A DNA stretch of 64,000 bases, from positions 5,001 to 69,000 of the forward strand of contig NW_024727813.1 in assembly GCF_018991925.1 (NCBI RefSeq), read 5' to 3'. Made by a program: the position numbers and the translations under genes. A model generated the notes under the pieces. That model worked only from the letters and a program-made list of their open reading frames with translations, was not told where the DNA came from and did not search any database. The DNA comes from Homarus americanus. Taxonomy: Eukaryota; Arthropoda; Malacostraca; Decapoda; Nephropidae. Of this stretch, positions 8,626 to 19,699 are shown piece by piece (the stretch's first letter is position 1; each line of letters begins with the position of its first letter).

Positions 8626-10695
8626 CAGTATTACCCACTTTACACGGTTTCACTTTCCGCGATTTCTCATTTACGCGGTACCTTGCCAGAACCAGACTTT
8701 CACTTTCCGCGGTGCATCTACTCATATACGCGTGCAGTATAATTTTTTTTTTTTATTTAGCTCATAAAATTCATACAAATTACCCGGCCAGAATATAATT
8801 TACATTGCTGGAATTCTTACAATTTGATGATCATTTTGAATATAAACATCATAGATTTTGCATTAGACATACAAATTTTAGATCTACTCTAAGTATTTTG
8901 TTTACTCTGAGTAAATATGTTATCTTTTGTGCAAAATATATGACGTTTACATTCAAAATATTCCCTGACCTGCAAGGAATCCAGAAATGTCAATTATATT
9001 ATCCTAACTTTAGTCTGAGGTATTATCTATTACTAAAAGTTAAAATCTAGTTTTTTGCCCAACATTTCTCTGGTAGGGAGGGAAGGTGAGGGGTGGGGGG
9101 GGAGGGTTGGGACCCACCGACCCAGCTGGCGTGAGTGTGAGGAGGGGGGGAAGCAAGTTGGGGTACTTTGATTGACAGATAGTGTCGTGAAGGATATTTT
9201 TTTTTTTATTAACTGAAGATATTTGTTTTAGCTCATAAAATTCATACAAATTACTGGACCAGAATATAATTTACATTGCTGGAATTCTTACAATATAATG
9301 ATCATTTTGAATATAAACATCATGGATTTTGCATTAGACATACAAATTTTAGATCTAATGTAATACAGTGACCCCTCGTTTAACGAACACCTCGGTTAAC
9401 GTAATTTCGATTAACGAACTGCCTTCCATAAGGATCTTCAATTCGGTTACAACGAAAAAATATTCGGTTAACGAAGTTCTTACGAACCGACCTCAACATG
9501 TTTTCGCTTGCACTGACCGGGCAACCAGCTTTAGTATCAGTCCGCCAATACATTAACCGGTTCTAGGGCTTAAATTCCTTACTATTTTAGTAAATATCAA
9601 GAAGTTTATACTATTCAATAATTTTAAAAGTTTAATATTCAATTTTTTAGTCATTTTAACAATTATTGAACATAATTGAAGGTAAAGTGACTAGTTTAAT
9701 GCACGGCATCCAGCCTCTTAACACAGCAAACAGGCGTTAGTCTCTCTCTGTTTTCACTGGAGGTAACATCTTGCTTGAGACTCTTCAACTAAACGCTTTT
9801 TTTCTGTGTTTCCAAGCAAATTATTGGTCATTTTGAAATATATTTTACATATTGACAATATATAATGCAGTGCAGTGTTGATTTAAAGAAAATAATCTTG
9901 AATTACACCAAGAGAACTAAAATTTTATGGGTGAAATGGCGCCATGGGGTGACTTCTCTTCCACCCCAATGCCTTCTCTTCTTCCTTCTCCTTCACCCCC
10001 ATTCTAAATCCCATCATCATCATCATCATCCAGGAGCCTTCTACATACACACCTCAAAGTAAGTGAACTTTTCTACCATTTTTGTTGAATTTAGGAAATT
10101 TTCGGTGAGCTGGAACCAATTACCCAAAAACCCATTGAAACAATGGTTTCGGTTAACGAATTTTTCGGTTAACGAACGACCTTCTGGAACGGATTGAGTT
10201 CGTTAACGGAGGGGTCACTGTAATTTGGTTTACACAAAGCAAGTATTTTATCTTTTGTGCAAAATATATCAAGTTTACATTCAAAATATTCCCTGACCTG
10301 CAAGGAATCCAGAAATGTCAATTATATTATCCTAACTTTAGTCTGAGGTATTATTTATTACTAAACGTTAAAATCTAGTGTTTCACCCAATCATTTCTCA
10401 GAGAGGTAGGAGCTAGTGAGCTGGGAAGAGGGGGGGGGGGATTTGAGTCTATTATTTGAATGGACATTAACCTGGCGACTGTATTTCTCTTAAATATCAA
10501 TTGTGTGAGCATACCATCATAAAATTTAGATGTTATTTTTACTACAACATATGTATTGTGTCGGAAAAAGTGGAGTTTGGGGGTCAGGCCAGTCTCTATT
10601 GGAATTAATCCCATATGTTCTGTTGTTCACTTTACGCGGTTTTCACTTTCCGCGGTACCCTGTGGGTTCAATTGACCGCGTAAATCGGGGTAACT
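8626..10695. mobile_element. Non-autonomous Tigger-like element, family B (copy B2)
   Basis: Left end CAGTATTACCCACTTTACAC, right end a degraded ...AAATCGGGGTAA. The CACTTTCCGCGG blocks and the GGAAAAAGTGGAGTTTGGGG tail are those of B1. It contains two copies of the long internal unit (8761, 9232), the second interrupted by the family-D MITE at 9366-10220. TA precedes the left end. Confidence 0.8.
9366..10220. mobile_element. Tigger-like MITE, family D (copy D1)
   Basis: CAGTGACCCCTCGTTTAACG at the left mirrors ...GAGGGGTCACTG at the right, with TA on both sides. Subterminal GTTAACGAA motifs are repeated. It carries a 65-codon frame (9865-10062, MQCSVDLKKIILNYTKRT...) whose counterpart is also open in D2. 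This may simply reflect shared recent ancestry. Confidence 0.9.
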
Positions 10696-11070
10696 TAGAA
10701 GGCATGAACAGAAATGGCATAAGCTATGAACGGTTGGAAGTGACTGGAGGCATTAAAGAATACAAAGATGGAATAAAAGTAGAGGAAATGAGACAAAGAG
10801 AGAGAAGGAAAGGTAGACCTACGTTGTTTGTATCAGGGGAGATGAATGTAAATTGGTTGTATATTTCGTGTCACGTTTGCTGTAGATATCATCAGATACA
10901 ACTATATTATATATGTATGACAAAATTAACTGATATTTGGACTGAAGAAATCTTGTCCTCAATTCGGGAACAAGAGGAAGAGAAAATTGTCTTGCGAACA
11001 ACTTCATATTTCCCGCCTCTGCTGACGGCCGTGTAATATTTCAATGTGATTCTGATCTTTTAAAATGTTA
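10696..11070 (+). other. Unrecognised segment with partial open frame
   Basis: Between B2 and the right inverted arm an open frame runs from inside B2 to 11036. The part outside B2 (GMNRNGISYERLEVTGGIKE... then KVEEMRQRERRKGRPTLFV) looks protein-like in its charged composition. It ends WTEEILSSIREQEEEKI... stop. No family was recognised. It could be the remains of the element whose arms flank this region, or chance. Confidence 0.3.
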
Positions 11071-11417
11071 GTTTTTGCATAATGTAATATTACTGATAAG
11101 TAATTAGTCTTAATATGTCTTATTATGGGTAAAAATAAGCATATATTAAATGCGTCCTCCAAAAGCGTCAATTTGCTACCAGAGTTTAACAGTTAATTCT
11201 TGTATAATATTTCTGATAAACTTCTTATGTGCTTATGCTTGATATAATGAACATACAGGTATGTATCATTTTTCTCGTCAGAAACGGTCATCCCAACGAT
11301 TATGAATAAACTCATTTAAATATACATCATTACTTCAAGACAAAATCGGACGGGTTTGCAACGGCCAATCGGCTGTAACTCTTAAGGAGGGGGCGGGGCA
11401 TCTTTTCTCGCTCTATA
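11071..11417 (-). repeat. Right inverted arm (uninterrupted)
   Basis: It is the reverse complement of 3261-3385 joined to 5712-5966, without the B1 insertion. It reads straight through the site where B1 sits in the left arm (AATGAGTTTATTCATAATCG in the arm orientation), so it is an empty-site allele of that insertion. Confidence 0.85.
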
Positions 11418-11624
11418 ATACAGTAATTAAGGAATATATACAAGACCTCTTCATTGTCAAGGACCAGCTTATACAGGATCCCTCATTAATTACAAAATAA
11501 CTGAGCGGTTCCGAAAAGTTGCGGGACGACGGGATTGAAACTTCAGTCTCGTCGATTCGACCGGGGTCTGGCGGACCACCGAGCAGGCTTGGGTCGGGCA
11601 TTATCCCACTTCAACAATTATTAT

Positions 11625-11820
11625 GGGACTATATTATGAAACAGGTTATGATGGTTGAATTATAGGAATCAAATATGAATTATATAAAGACGTTTGGATG
11701 AGTAACAGGAGAAAGGAGGGATGGGACTATATTATGAAACAGGTTATGATGGTTGAATTATAGGAATCAAATATGAATTATATAAAGACGTTTGGATGAG
11801 TAACAGGAGAAAGGAGGGAC
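11625..11820. repeat. 98-bp tandem duplication
   Basis: Two adjacent near-identical 98-bp units begin GGGACTATATTATGAAACAG. Each ends in the motif that seeds the 34-bp array which follows. Confidence 0.9.
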
Positions 11821-12283
11821 CCGCCATGTATGAGTAACAGGAGAAAGGAGGGACCCGCCATGTATGAGTAACAGGAGAAAGGAGGGACCCGCCATGTATG
11901 AGTAACAGGAGAAAGGAGGGAGTAACAGGAGAAAGGAGGACCTGCCATGTATGAGTAACAGGAGAAAGGAGGGACCCGCCATGTATGAGTAACAGGAGAA
12001 AGGAGGGACCACCATGTATGAATAACAGGAGAAAGGAGGGGACCGCCATGTATGAGTAACAGGAGAAAGGAGGGACCGCCATGTATAGTAACAGGAGAAA
12101 GGAGGGACCGCCATGTATGAGTAACAGGAGAAAGGAGGACCATATGTATAGTAATAACAGGAGAAAGGAGGGACCCGCCATGTATGAGTAACAGGAGAAA
12201 GGAGGGACCCGCCATGTATGAGTAACAGGAGAAAGGAGGGACCCGCCATGTATGAGTAACAGGAGAAAGGAGGGACCCGCCAT
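11797..12283. repeat. 34-bp minisatellite
   Basis: About 14-15 copies of a 34-bp unit containing AGTAACAGGAGAAAGGAGGG followed by ACCCGCCATGTATG, with several truncated or point-variant units. All three minus-strand frames stay open, so the long frames here are artefacts. Confidence 0.92.
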
Positions 12284-12373
12284 ATAATGAACCACAATAT
12301 TAAGGTTCATTTGCTTAATAAAACATTATCAAAAATTAATTAATTTACCCCCAAAAAATAAACAATCAATCCC

Positions 12374-13650
12374 AAAAACTTTAATAAACTTAGAAACTTT
12401 TAATAAACTTAAAGACTTTAAATAAACTTAAAGACTTTTAATAAACTTTAGAAACTTTAATAAACTTAGAAACTTTTAATAAACTTAAAGACTTTTAATA
12501 AACTTAGAAACTTTTAATAAACTTTAGAGACTTAATAAACTTAGAAACTTTTAATAAACTTTAGAAACTTTTAAGAAACTTAGAGACTTTTAATAAACTT
12601 AGAAACTTTTAATAAACTTTAGAAACTATTAATAAACTTTAGAGACTTTTAATAAACTTTAGAAACTTTTAATAAACTTAGAAACTTTTAATAAACTTAG
12701 AAACTATTAATAAACTTAGAAACTATTAATAAACTTAGAAACTTTTAATAAACTTTAGAAATTTTTAATAAACTTAGAAACTATTAATAAACTTAGAAAC
12801 TATTAATAAACTTAGAAACTTTTAATAAACTTTAGAAACTTTTAATAAACTTTAGAAACTTTTAATAAACTTAGAAAATAAACTTAGAGCTATTAATAAA
12901 CTTAGAAACTATTAATAAACTTAAAACTTTAATAAACTGAGAATTTTAATAAACTTAAAACTATTAATAGAAACTATAAACTTAAAACTTTTAATAAACT
13001 TTAGAAACTTTTAATAAACTTTAAAACTTTTAATAAACTTAGGAGCTTTTATAAACTTAGGAACTATTAATACTAGGAGCTATTAATACTTAGAAGCTTA
13101 TAAAGCTTTGAACTTAATAAACAGGAACTATTAATAAACAGGGCTATTATTAAACTTAGAACTTAATACACAGAAACTTTTATAAACTTAGAAACTATTA
13201 ATAAACTTGAAACTATTAATAAACTTTGGGACTTTAATAAACTTAGAATATTAATAAGCAGGAACTATTAATAAACTTAGAAACTATTAATAAACTTAGA
13301 ACTTTTAATAAACTTTGAAACTTTTAATAAACTTTAGAAACTTTTAAGCAACACTAATAAACTTTAGAAACTTTTAATAAACTTAGAAACTATTAATAAA
13401 CTTAGAAACTATTAATAAACTTTAGAGACTTTTAATAAACTTAGAAACTTTTAATAAACTTAGAAACTATTAATAAACATAGAAACTATTAATAAACTTA
13501 GAAACTTTTAATAAACTTTAGAAACTTTTAATAAACTTAGAAACTATTAATCAACTTTAGAGACTTTTAATAAACTTTAGAAACTATTAATAAACTTTAG
13601 AGACTTTTAATAAACTTTAGAAACTATTAATAAACTTTAGAGACTTTTAA
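12374..13650. repeat. 19-20-bp AT-rich minisatellite
   Basis: About 65 copies of AACTTTTAATAAACTTAGA and variants (CTATTAATAAACTTAG, CTTTAGAGACTTTTAAT). The middle third (about 12880-13260) is more degenerate. The array ends within ten bases of the stop codon that closes the CCCH frame. Confidence 0.92.
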
Positions 13651-13659
13651 AATAAGTTA

Positions 13660-13806
13660 ATAAAGACTCAACACACAGTCGGGCTTCTTCTTAAAGTCTT
13701 CCTCTCTGGGATGGTCCAGAATATTCTGGTGCTGGAAAGGACAGTGAGGCTTCCTGCAGCCTCCTGGCTGACTCTCGAACCAGCAAGCAATTCTGTCCCG
13801 TTGTTT
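13660..13806 (-). CDS. CCCH zinc-finger exon, ZC3H11A/C12orf50-like third finger
   Basis: On the minus strand an acceptor (attgtttcag, ending 13807) opens directly into KQRDRIACWFESQPGGCRKP and HCPFQHQN. The finger is C-x8-C-x4-C-x3-H with a QPxGC core. That is the spacing and core of the third CCCH finger in ZC3H11A and C12orf50, nuclear RNA-associated proteins linked to mRNA export. The splice phase is 0. Downstream the frame runs through a charged tail (PREEDFKKKPDC) to a stop at 13657-13659. A weak donor (GACT before GTGTGT, about 13676) could end the exon earlier. No other finger is visible in the window, so the rest of the gene lies in other exons. Minisatellites flank it on both sides. 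I am fairly sure of the finger, less so of orthology. Confidence 0.75.
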
Positions 13807-13835
13807 CTGAAACAATAAAACAACTAAGTAACACT

Positions 13836-14217
13836 GTGTTAAGCTTTCCTCTAACAATATGTTAAGCTTCCCTCTAACAATATGTTAAGCTTTCCTCTAA
13901 CAATATGTTAAGCTTCCCTCTAACAATATGTTAAGCTTTCCTCTAACAATATGTTAAGCTTCCCTCTAACAATATGTTAAGCTCTCCTCTAACAATATGT
14001 TAAGCTTCCCTCTAACAATATGTTAAGCTTCCCTCTAACAATATGTTAAGCTTCCCTCTAACAATATGTTAAGCCCTCTAACAATATGTTAAGCTTCCCT
14101 CTAACAATATGTTAAGCTTCCCTCTAACAATATGTTGAGCTTTCCTAACAATATGTTAAGCTTTCCTCTAACAATATGTTAAGCTTCCCTCTAACAATAT
14201 GTTAAGCTTCCGTCTAA
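13836..14217. repeat. 23-bp minisatellite
   Basis: About 16 copies of a 23-bp unit, AACAATATGTTAAGCTTCCC plus TCT, alternating between TTCCCTC and TTTCCTC variants. Two units are shortened. It lies just upstream (minus strand) of the CCCH exon acceptor. Confidence 0.93.
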
Positions 14218-14252
14218 CACCATGACAATATTAATGCAAGACTCATTCATGG

Positions 14253-17200
14253 CTGTAATCTCCTTAACTAAAGACTCACTGTAATCTCCATAACTAAAGA
14301 CTCACTGTAATCTCCATAACTAAAGACTCACTGTAATCTCCTTAACTAAAGACTCACTGTAATCTCCATAACTAAAGACTCACTGTACTCTCCATAACTA
14401 AAGACTCACTGTAATCTCCATAACTAAAGACTCACTGTAATCTCCATAACTAAAGACTCACTGTAATCTCCATAACTAAAGACTCACTGTAATCTCCATA
14501 ACTAAAGACTCACTGTAATCTCCATGACTAAAGACTCACTGTAATCTCCATGACTAAAGACTCACTGTAATCTCCATGACTAAAGACTCACTGTAATCTC
14601 CATAACTAAAGACTCACTGTAATCTCCTTAACTAAAGACTCACTGTAATCTCCATAACTAAAGACTCACTGTAATCTCCATAACTAAAGACTCACTGTAA
14701 TCTCCATAACTAAAGACTCACTGTAATCTCCATAACTAAAGACTCACTGCAATCTCCATGACTAAAGACTCACTGTAATCTCCATAACTAAAGACTCACT
14801 GTAATCCTTAACTAAAGACTCATGTAATCTCCATAACTAAAGACTCACTGTAATCTCCTTAACTAAGACTCACTGTAATCTCCATAACTAAGACTCCTGT
14901 AATCTCATAACTAAAGACTCACTGTAATCTCTTAACTAAAGACTCACTGTAATCTCCATAACTAAAGACTCACTGTAATCTCCATAACTAAAGACTCACT
15001 GTAATCTCCATAACTAAAGACTCACTGTAATCTCCATAACTAAAGACTCACTGTAATCTCCATAACTAAAGACTCACTGTAATCTCCATAACTAAAGACT
15101 CACTGTAATCTCCATAACTAAGACTCCTGTAATCTCCATGACTAAAGACTCACTGTAATCTCCATGACTAAAGACTCACTGTAATCTCCATGACTAAAGA
15201 CTCACTGTAATCTCCATGACTAAAGACTCACTGTAATCCTCATAACTAAAGACTCACTGTAATCTCCATAACTAAAGACTCACTGTAATCTCCATAACTA
15301 AAGACTCACTGTAATCTCCATAACTAAGACTCACTGTAATCTCCATAACTAAAGACTCACTGTAATCTCCATAACTAGACTCCTGTAATCTCCATGACTA
15401 AAGACTCACTGTAATCTCCCATAACAAGACTCACTGTAATCTCCATGACTAAAGACTCACTGTAATCTCCATGACTAAAGACTCACTGTAATCTCCATGA
15501 CTAAAGACTTACTGTAATCTCCATGACTAAAGACTCACTGTAATCTCCATAACTAAAGAGTCACTGCAATCTCCTTAACTAAAGACTCACTGTAATCTCC
15601 ATAACTAAAGACTCACTGTAATCTCCATAACTAAAGACTCACTGTAATCTCCATAACTAAAGACTCACTGTAATCTCCATAACTAAAGACTCACTGTAAT
15701 CTCCATAACTAAAGACTCACTGTAATCTCCATGACTAAAGACTCACTGTAATCTCCATGACTAAAGACTCACTGTAATTCCATGACTAAAGACTCACTGT
15801 AATCTCCATGACTAAAGACTCACTGTAATCTCCATAACTAAAGACTCACTGTAATCTCCTTAACTAAAGACTCACTGTAATCTCCATAACTAAAGACTCA
15901 CTGTAATTCCATAACCAAAGACTCACTGTATCTCCATAACTAAAGACTCACTGTAATCTCCATAACTAAAGACTCACTGTAATCTCCATAACTAAAGACT
16001 CACTGTAATTCCATGACTAAAGACTCACTGTAATTCCATGACTAAAGACTCACTGTAATCTCCATGACTAAAGACTCACTGTAATTCCATGACTAAAGAC
16101 TCACTGTATAAAGACTCACTGTAATTCCATAACTAAAGACTCACTGTAATCTCCTTAACTAAAGACTCACTGTAATCTCCTTAACTAAAGACTCACTGTA
16201 ATCTCCTTAACTAAAGACTCACTGTAATCTCCTTAACTAAAGACTCACTGTAATCTCCTTAACTAAAGACTCACTGTAATCTCCATAACTAAAGACTCAC
16301 TGTAATCATGACTAAAGACTCACTGTAACTCCATGACTAAAGACTCACTGTAATCTCCATAACTAAAGACTCACTGTAACTCCTTAACTAAAGACTCACT
16401 GTAATCTCCCTTAACTAAAGACTCACTGTAATCTCCTTAACTAAAGACTCACTGTAATCTCCTTAACTAAAGACTCACTGTAATCTCCTTAACTAAAGAC
16501 TCACTGTAATTCCATAACTAAAGACTCACTGTAATCTCCATGACTAAAGACTCACTGTAATCTCCATGACTAAAGACTCACTGTAATCTCCATGACTAAA
16601 GACTCACTGTAATCTCCTTAACTAAAGACTCACTGTAATCTCCTTAACTAAAGACTCACTGTAATCTCTTAACTAAAGACTCACTGTAATCTCTTAACTA
16701 AAGGCTCACTGTAATTCCATAACTAAAGACTACTGAATCTCCTTAACTAAAGACTCACTGTAATCTCCATAACTAAAGACTCACTGTAATCTCCATGACT
16801 AAAGACTCACTGTAATCTCCTTAACTAAAGACTCACTGTAATCTCCTTAACTAAAGACCACTGTAATCTCCATAACTAAAGACTCACTGTAATCTCCATG
16901 ACTAAAGACTCACTGTAATCTCCTTAACTAAAGACTCACTGTAACTTCCTTAACTAAAGACTCACTGTAATCTCCATAACTAAAGACTCACTGTAATCTC
17001 CATGACTAAAGACTCACTGTAATCTCCCTAACTAAAGACTCACTGTAATCTCCTTAACTAAAGACTCACTGTAATCTCCATAACTAAAGACTCACTGTAA
17101 TCTCCATAACTAAAGACTCACTGTAATCTCCTTAACTAAAGACTCACTGTAATCTCCTTAACTAAAGACTCACTGTAATCTCCATAACTAAAGACTCACT

Positions 17201-17291
17201 GTAATCTCCATGACTAAAGACTCACTGTAATCTCCTTAACTAAAGACTCACTGTAATCTCCTTAACTAAAGACTCACTGTAATCTCCATGT
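14253..17291. repeat. 26-bp minisatellite, 3 kb
   Basis: Roughly 115 copies of a 26-bp unit (ACTAAAGACTCACTGTAATC plus TCCATA). Three variant types, CCATAAC, CCATGAC and CCTTAAC, occur in runs, indicating local block amplification. No coding potential. Confidence 0.95.
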
Positions 17292-17429
17292 GTCTAAAAA
17301 TACAGTTGGTCTTGTTACAGTTCCCTTGCAGCCAATATATACACATGGTTGTTCAAGGCTGCTGGCTCATGGCGAAACGGACATGACGCACCCTGTAAGA
17401 TTGAACCATAATTAGTGGTAGGGTAGTGG

Positions 17430-17850
17430 TAGGCCGTTTGTCACCAGAACCAGTCTCGATGCTGCGCATAGGGAGAACGAGAACGACAAGAGAAGGGCAT
17501 ATGGGGAGAGAATTCAAAATGTTGATCAAGGCAGCTTCACTCCTCTAGTGTTCACAACCCTGTGGATGGGCCCAAGTGCAAGAGGTTTCACGCCAGACTT
17601 CAAGGAGCTGATCTCCGAACAGAAGCAGCAGCCAGAAGTTATGTCACAGCCTGGATGAGATGTCGATCTCCCTCTCCTTCTGGTCGGCTTTGCTCTGCCT
17701 CAGGGGAACGAGAGCTTGCCCCTACTCACAACTGCTGCAGACATCACTATGAGTCGACAGTCACCGAATGCCGATGGATCTGCGTGCTCAACTAATTTAA
17801 CACAGATAGGATAGTTGCTATGTATGATATTTAATATTAAGGGTAAATAA
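17430..17850 (+). pseudogene. 3' fragment of an RT-encoding retroelement (copy R1)
   Basis: It reads the C-terminus of the element at 21471-25995: RAYGERIQNVDQGSFTPLVF, then a segment that the second copy lacks, then (after a one-base loss) SYVTAWMRCRSPSP. The 5' part is absent. A TAAATAAAT motif near 17846 may be the end of the element. A few units of the G-rich satellite precede it (17410-17435), and that satellite resumes 50 bases after it, suggesting insertion into the satellite. Confidence 0.75.
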
Positions 17851-17894
17851 ATGGTGGCGAAGGTGTGGCTATTGGGGAGGCTGAGGCCACGTAA

Positions 17895-18920
17895 AGGTAG
17901 TAGTAGGGTAGGTGGGTAGGGGTAGTGGGGGCAGTGGTAGGGTGGGGTAGTGGTAGTGGTAGGGTAGTGGTAGGGTAGTGGTAGGCAGTGGTAGTGGTAG
18001 GGTAGGGGTGGTAGGTAGGGGAGTGGTAGGGGTGGGTAGGGAGAGGGGTAGTGGCAGGGGTGTGGTAGGGTGAAAGGTGGGGGTGTGGTGGGTGCAGGGG
18101 TAGGGAGGGGTAGGGTAGTGGTAGGCAGTGGTAGGGCAGTGGTAGAGGGTAGAAAGTAGGGCAGGTAGGGCAGTGGTAGGGGTAGTGGTAGTGGTAGGGG
18201 TAGCAGTAGGGGTAAAGTGATAGGTGGCAGGGTAGCAGTAGGAGGTGGTAGGGGCAGTGGTAGTGGTAGGGTAGGGGTAGGGTGAGTGGTGGTAGGGTAG
18301 TGAGGGGTAGTGGTGGGGCAGTGGTAGTGGCAGGGTGTGGTAGGGCAGTGGTAGGCAGTGGTAGCAGTAGGGCAGTGCAGAAGGCAGGGGTGGTGGCAGT
18401 GGTAGGGCAGTAGTAGGCAGTGGCAGGGTAGGGGCAGTGGTAGTGGTGCATAGGGGCAAGGGCAGGGCAGTGGCAGGGGCAGGGTAGTGGGCAGGGTAGC
18501 AGAGGATAGTGGGGCAGGGGAAAGGAGGGTGGCAGGGCAGTAGGGTAGGGGTGGTAGGGCAGTGGTAGGGGCAGGGGGCAGAAAGAGTGGTAGGGTAGTG
18601 GTAGTGGTAGGGAGTAGGGGTAGGGTAGTGGTAGGCAGGTGGGTAGGGTAGGGGTAGTGGTAGGAGGTAGTGGTAGGGAGGTAGGGCAGTGGTAGGGGTA
18701 GTGGTAGGGTAGTGGTAGTGTAGTGTGGTAGTGGAGGCAGTAGGGTAGTGGTAGTGTGGTAGGGTAGTGGGTAGTGGTAGGGTAGGGTAGTGGGTAGGGT
18801 AGTGGTAGTGGTAGGTAGTGGTAGGTAGTGGTAGGGTAGTGGTAGTGGTAGGGTATAGTGGTAGGGTATAGGTAGGGCAGTGGTAGGGTATAGGGGTGCA
18901 GTGGTAGGCATAGTGGGTAG
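17895..18920. repeat. G-rich GGTAGT/GGTAGGG satellite
   Basis: About 1 kb of irregular GGTAGTGGTAGGGTAGTGG-type repeats with GGCAGTGG variants. The plus strand is almost free of C and packed with G-runs. Long minus-strand frames rich in Pro, Thr, Tyr and His are artefacts of the repeat. Isolated units recur at 17410-17435 and 20850-20868. Confidence 0.93.
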
Positions 18921-18978
18921 CACTCAGCGTGTAGCTAGGGCCTGGCGGCACTTTTGGGTCTGCTCATCACCCATATCT

Positions 18979-19262
18979 GCAGCTATTGGAGACGTTAATC
19001 CATCCCTTTGTATCGGCAGCAAGTTAATCTTTGTCGTGTCTGACCTAACACCTGACCTACATCATCACGGCCACGTCATAAGCTACACCCTTGCTAGGCC
19101 CCCCGCCACACACACAACCTGTAACCTGTTGAGGATTAAGGAAACAACTTCAAACAAGTACGCCAGTGAGCTCATGTGGTGTGGGTAAGGTGTTAGGTCA
19201 GACACGACGAGGATTAACTTGCCGCCGATACAAAGGGAAGGATTAACGTCTCCAGTAGCTGC
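18979..19262. repeat. Inverted repeat, about 73-bp arms
   Basis: Arms at 18979-19052 and 19190-19262 are reverse complements with few mismatches (GCAGCTATTGGAGACGTTAA against the inverted TTAACGTCTCCAGTAGCTGC), separated by about 137 bases. This is the shape of a small foldback element. The spacer contains no gene. Confidence 0.85.
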
Positions 19263-19574
19263 AAAACCATGCAGTCTCGGGTCATATCAGTTCATGTACA
19301 GCCGACCAATCCACCAGTTACAAGCAATTGACTTCAGTTCTGCACAAGTCTCCATCGTGACAAGACGAGGGGAGGCTAGACGACTTTTAAGTTTTCTTGT
19401 GTTTTCGATCCAGTTATTTACTTCGTTGGAAGACGTAATACTATAAGGTAAGAAATATTAAAGTATTGGTTAAAAAATATTGATGTGACTTTTGCTGCGG
19501 TACTGAAATTAAATATTAAGATTTTGTTTCACAGCATTGCGATTTTATACTAAGACACTATCCTCACTGGGGTA

Positions 19575-19661
19575 CAGACAAAAGCCACCCAGACAAAAGC
19601 CCCCCAGACGAAAGCCACCCAGACAAAAGCCCCCTACTTTGATCGGGGTGGCTTTTGTCTG
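19575..19661. repeat. Short direct plus inverted repeat (AGACAAAAGCCACCC)
   Basis: Four 15-bp direct copies of AGACAAAAGCCACCC-type sequence are followed, after a 9-base spacer, by the inverse GGGGTGGCTTTTGTCTG. It would form a hairpin of about 17 bp. It could be the terminus of a small DNA transposon. Confidence 0.8.
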
Positions 19662-19699
19662 ACAACAGTAAGGGCTTTCAAAAGTTACGGACATAATTA

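Noticed and set aside
3261..11417. Interpretation as a Polinton/Maverick with long terminal inverted repeats
   Set aside because: No polymerase, integrase, ATPase or capsid genes lie between the arms, and the six bases outside the two ends do not match as a target duplication.
11744..12310. 188-codon minus-strand frame with repeated SFLLLL motifs resembling membrane segments
   Set aside because: All three minus-strand frames are open because the 34-bp unit lacks stops. The apparent hydrophobic repeats are a by-product.
14253..17291. Possible CRISPR-like array because of regular 26-bp units
   Set aside because: The units are contiguous without distinct spacers and the genome is eukaryotic.
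17700..18951. Frames of 204-407 codons rich in Thr, Pro, Leu and Tyr on the minus strand
   Set aside because: They are translations of the G-rich satellite, open in several frames at once.
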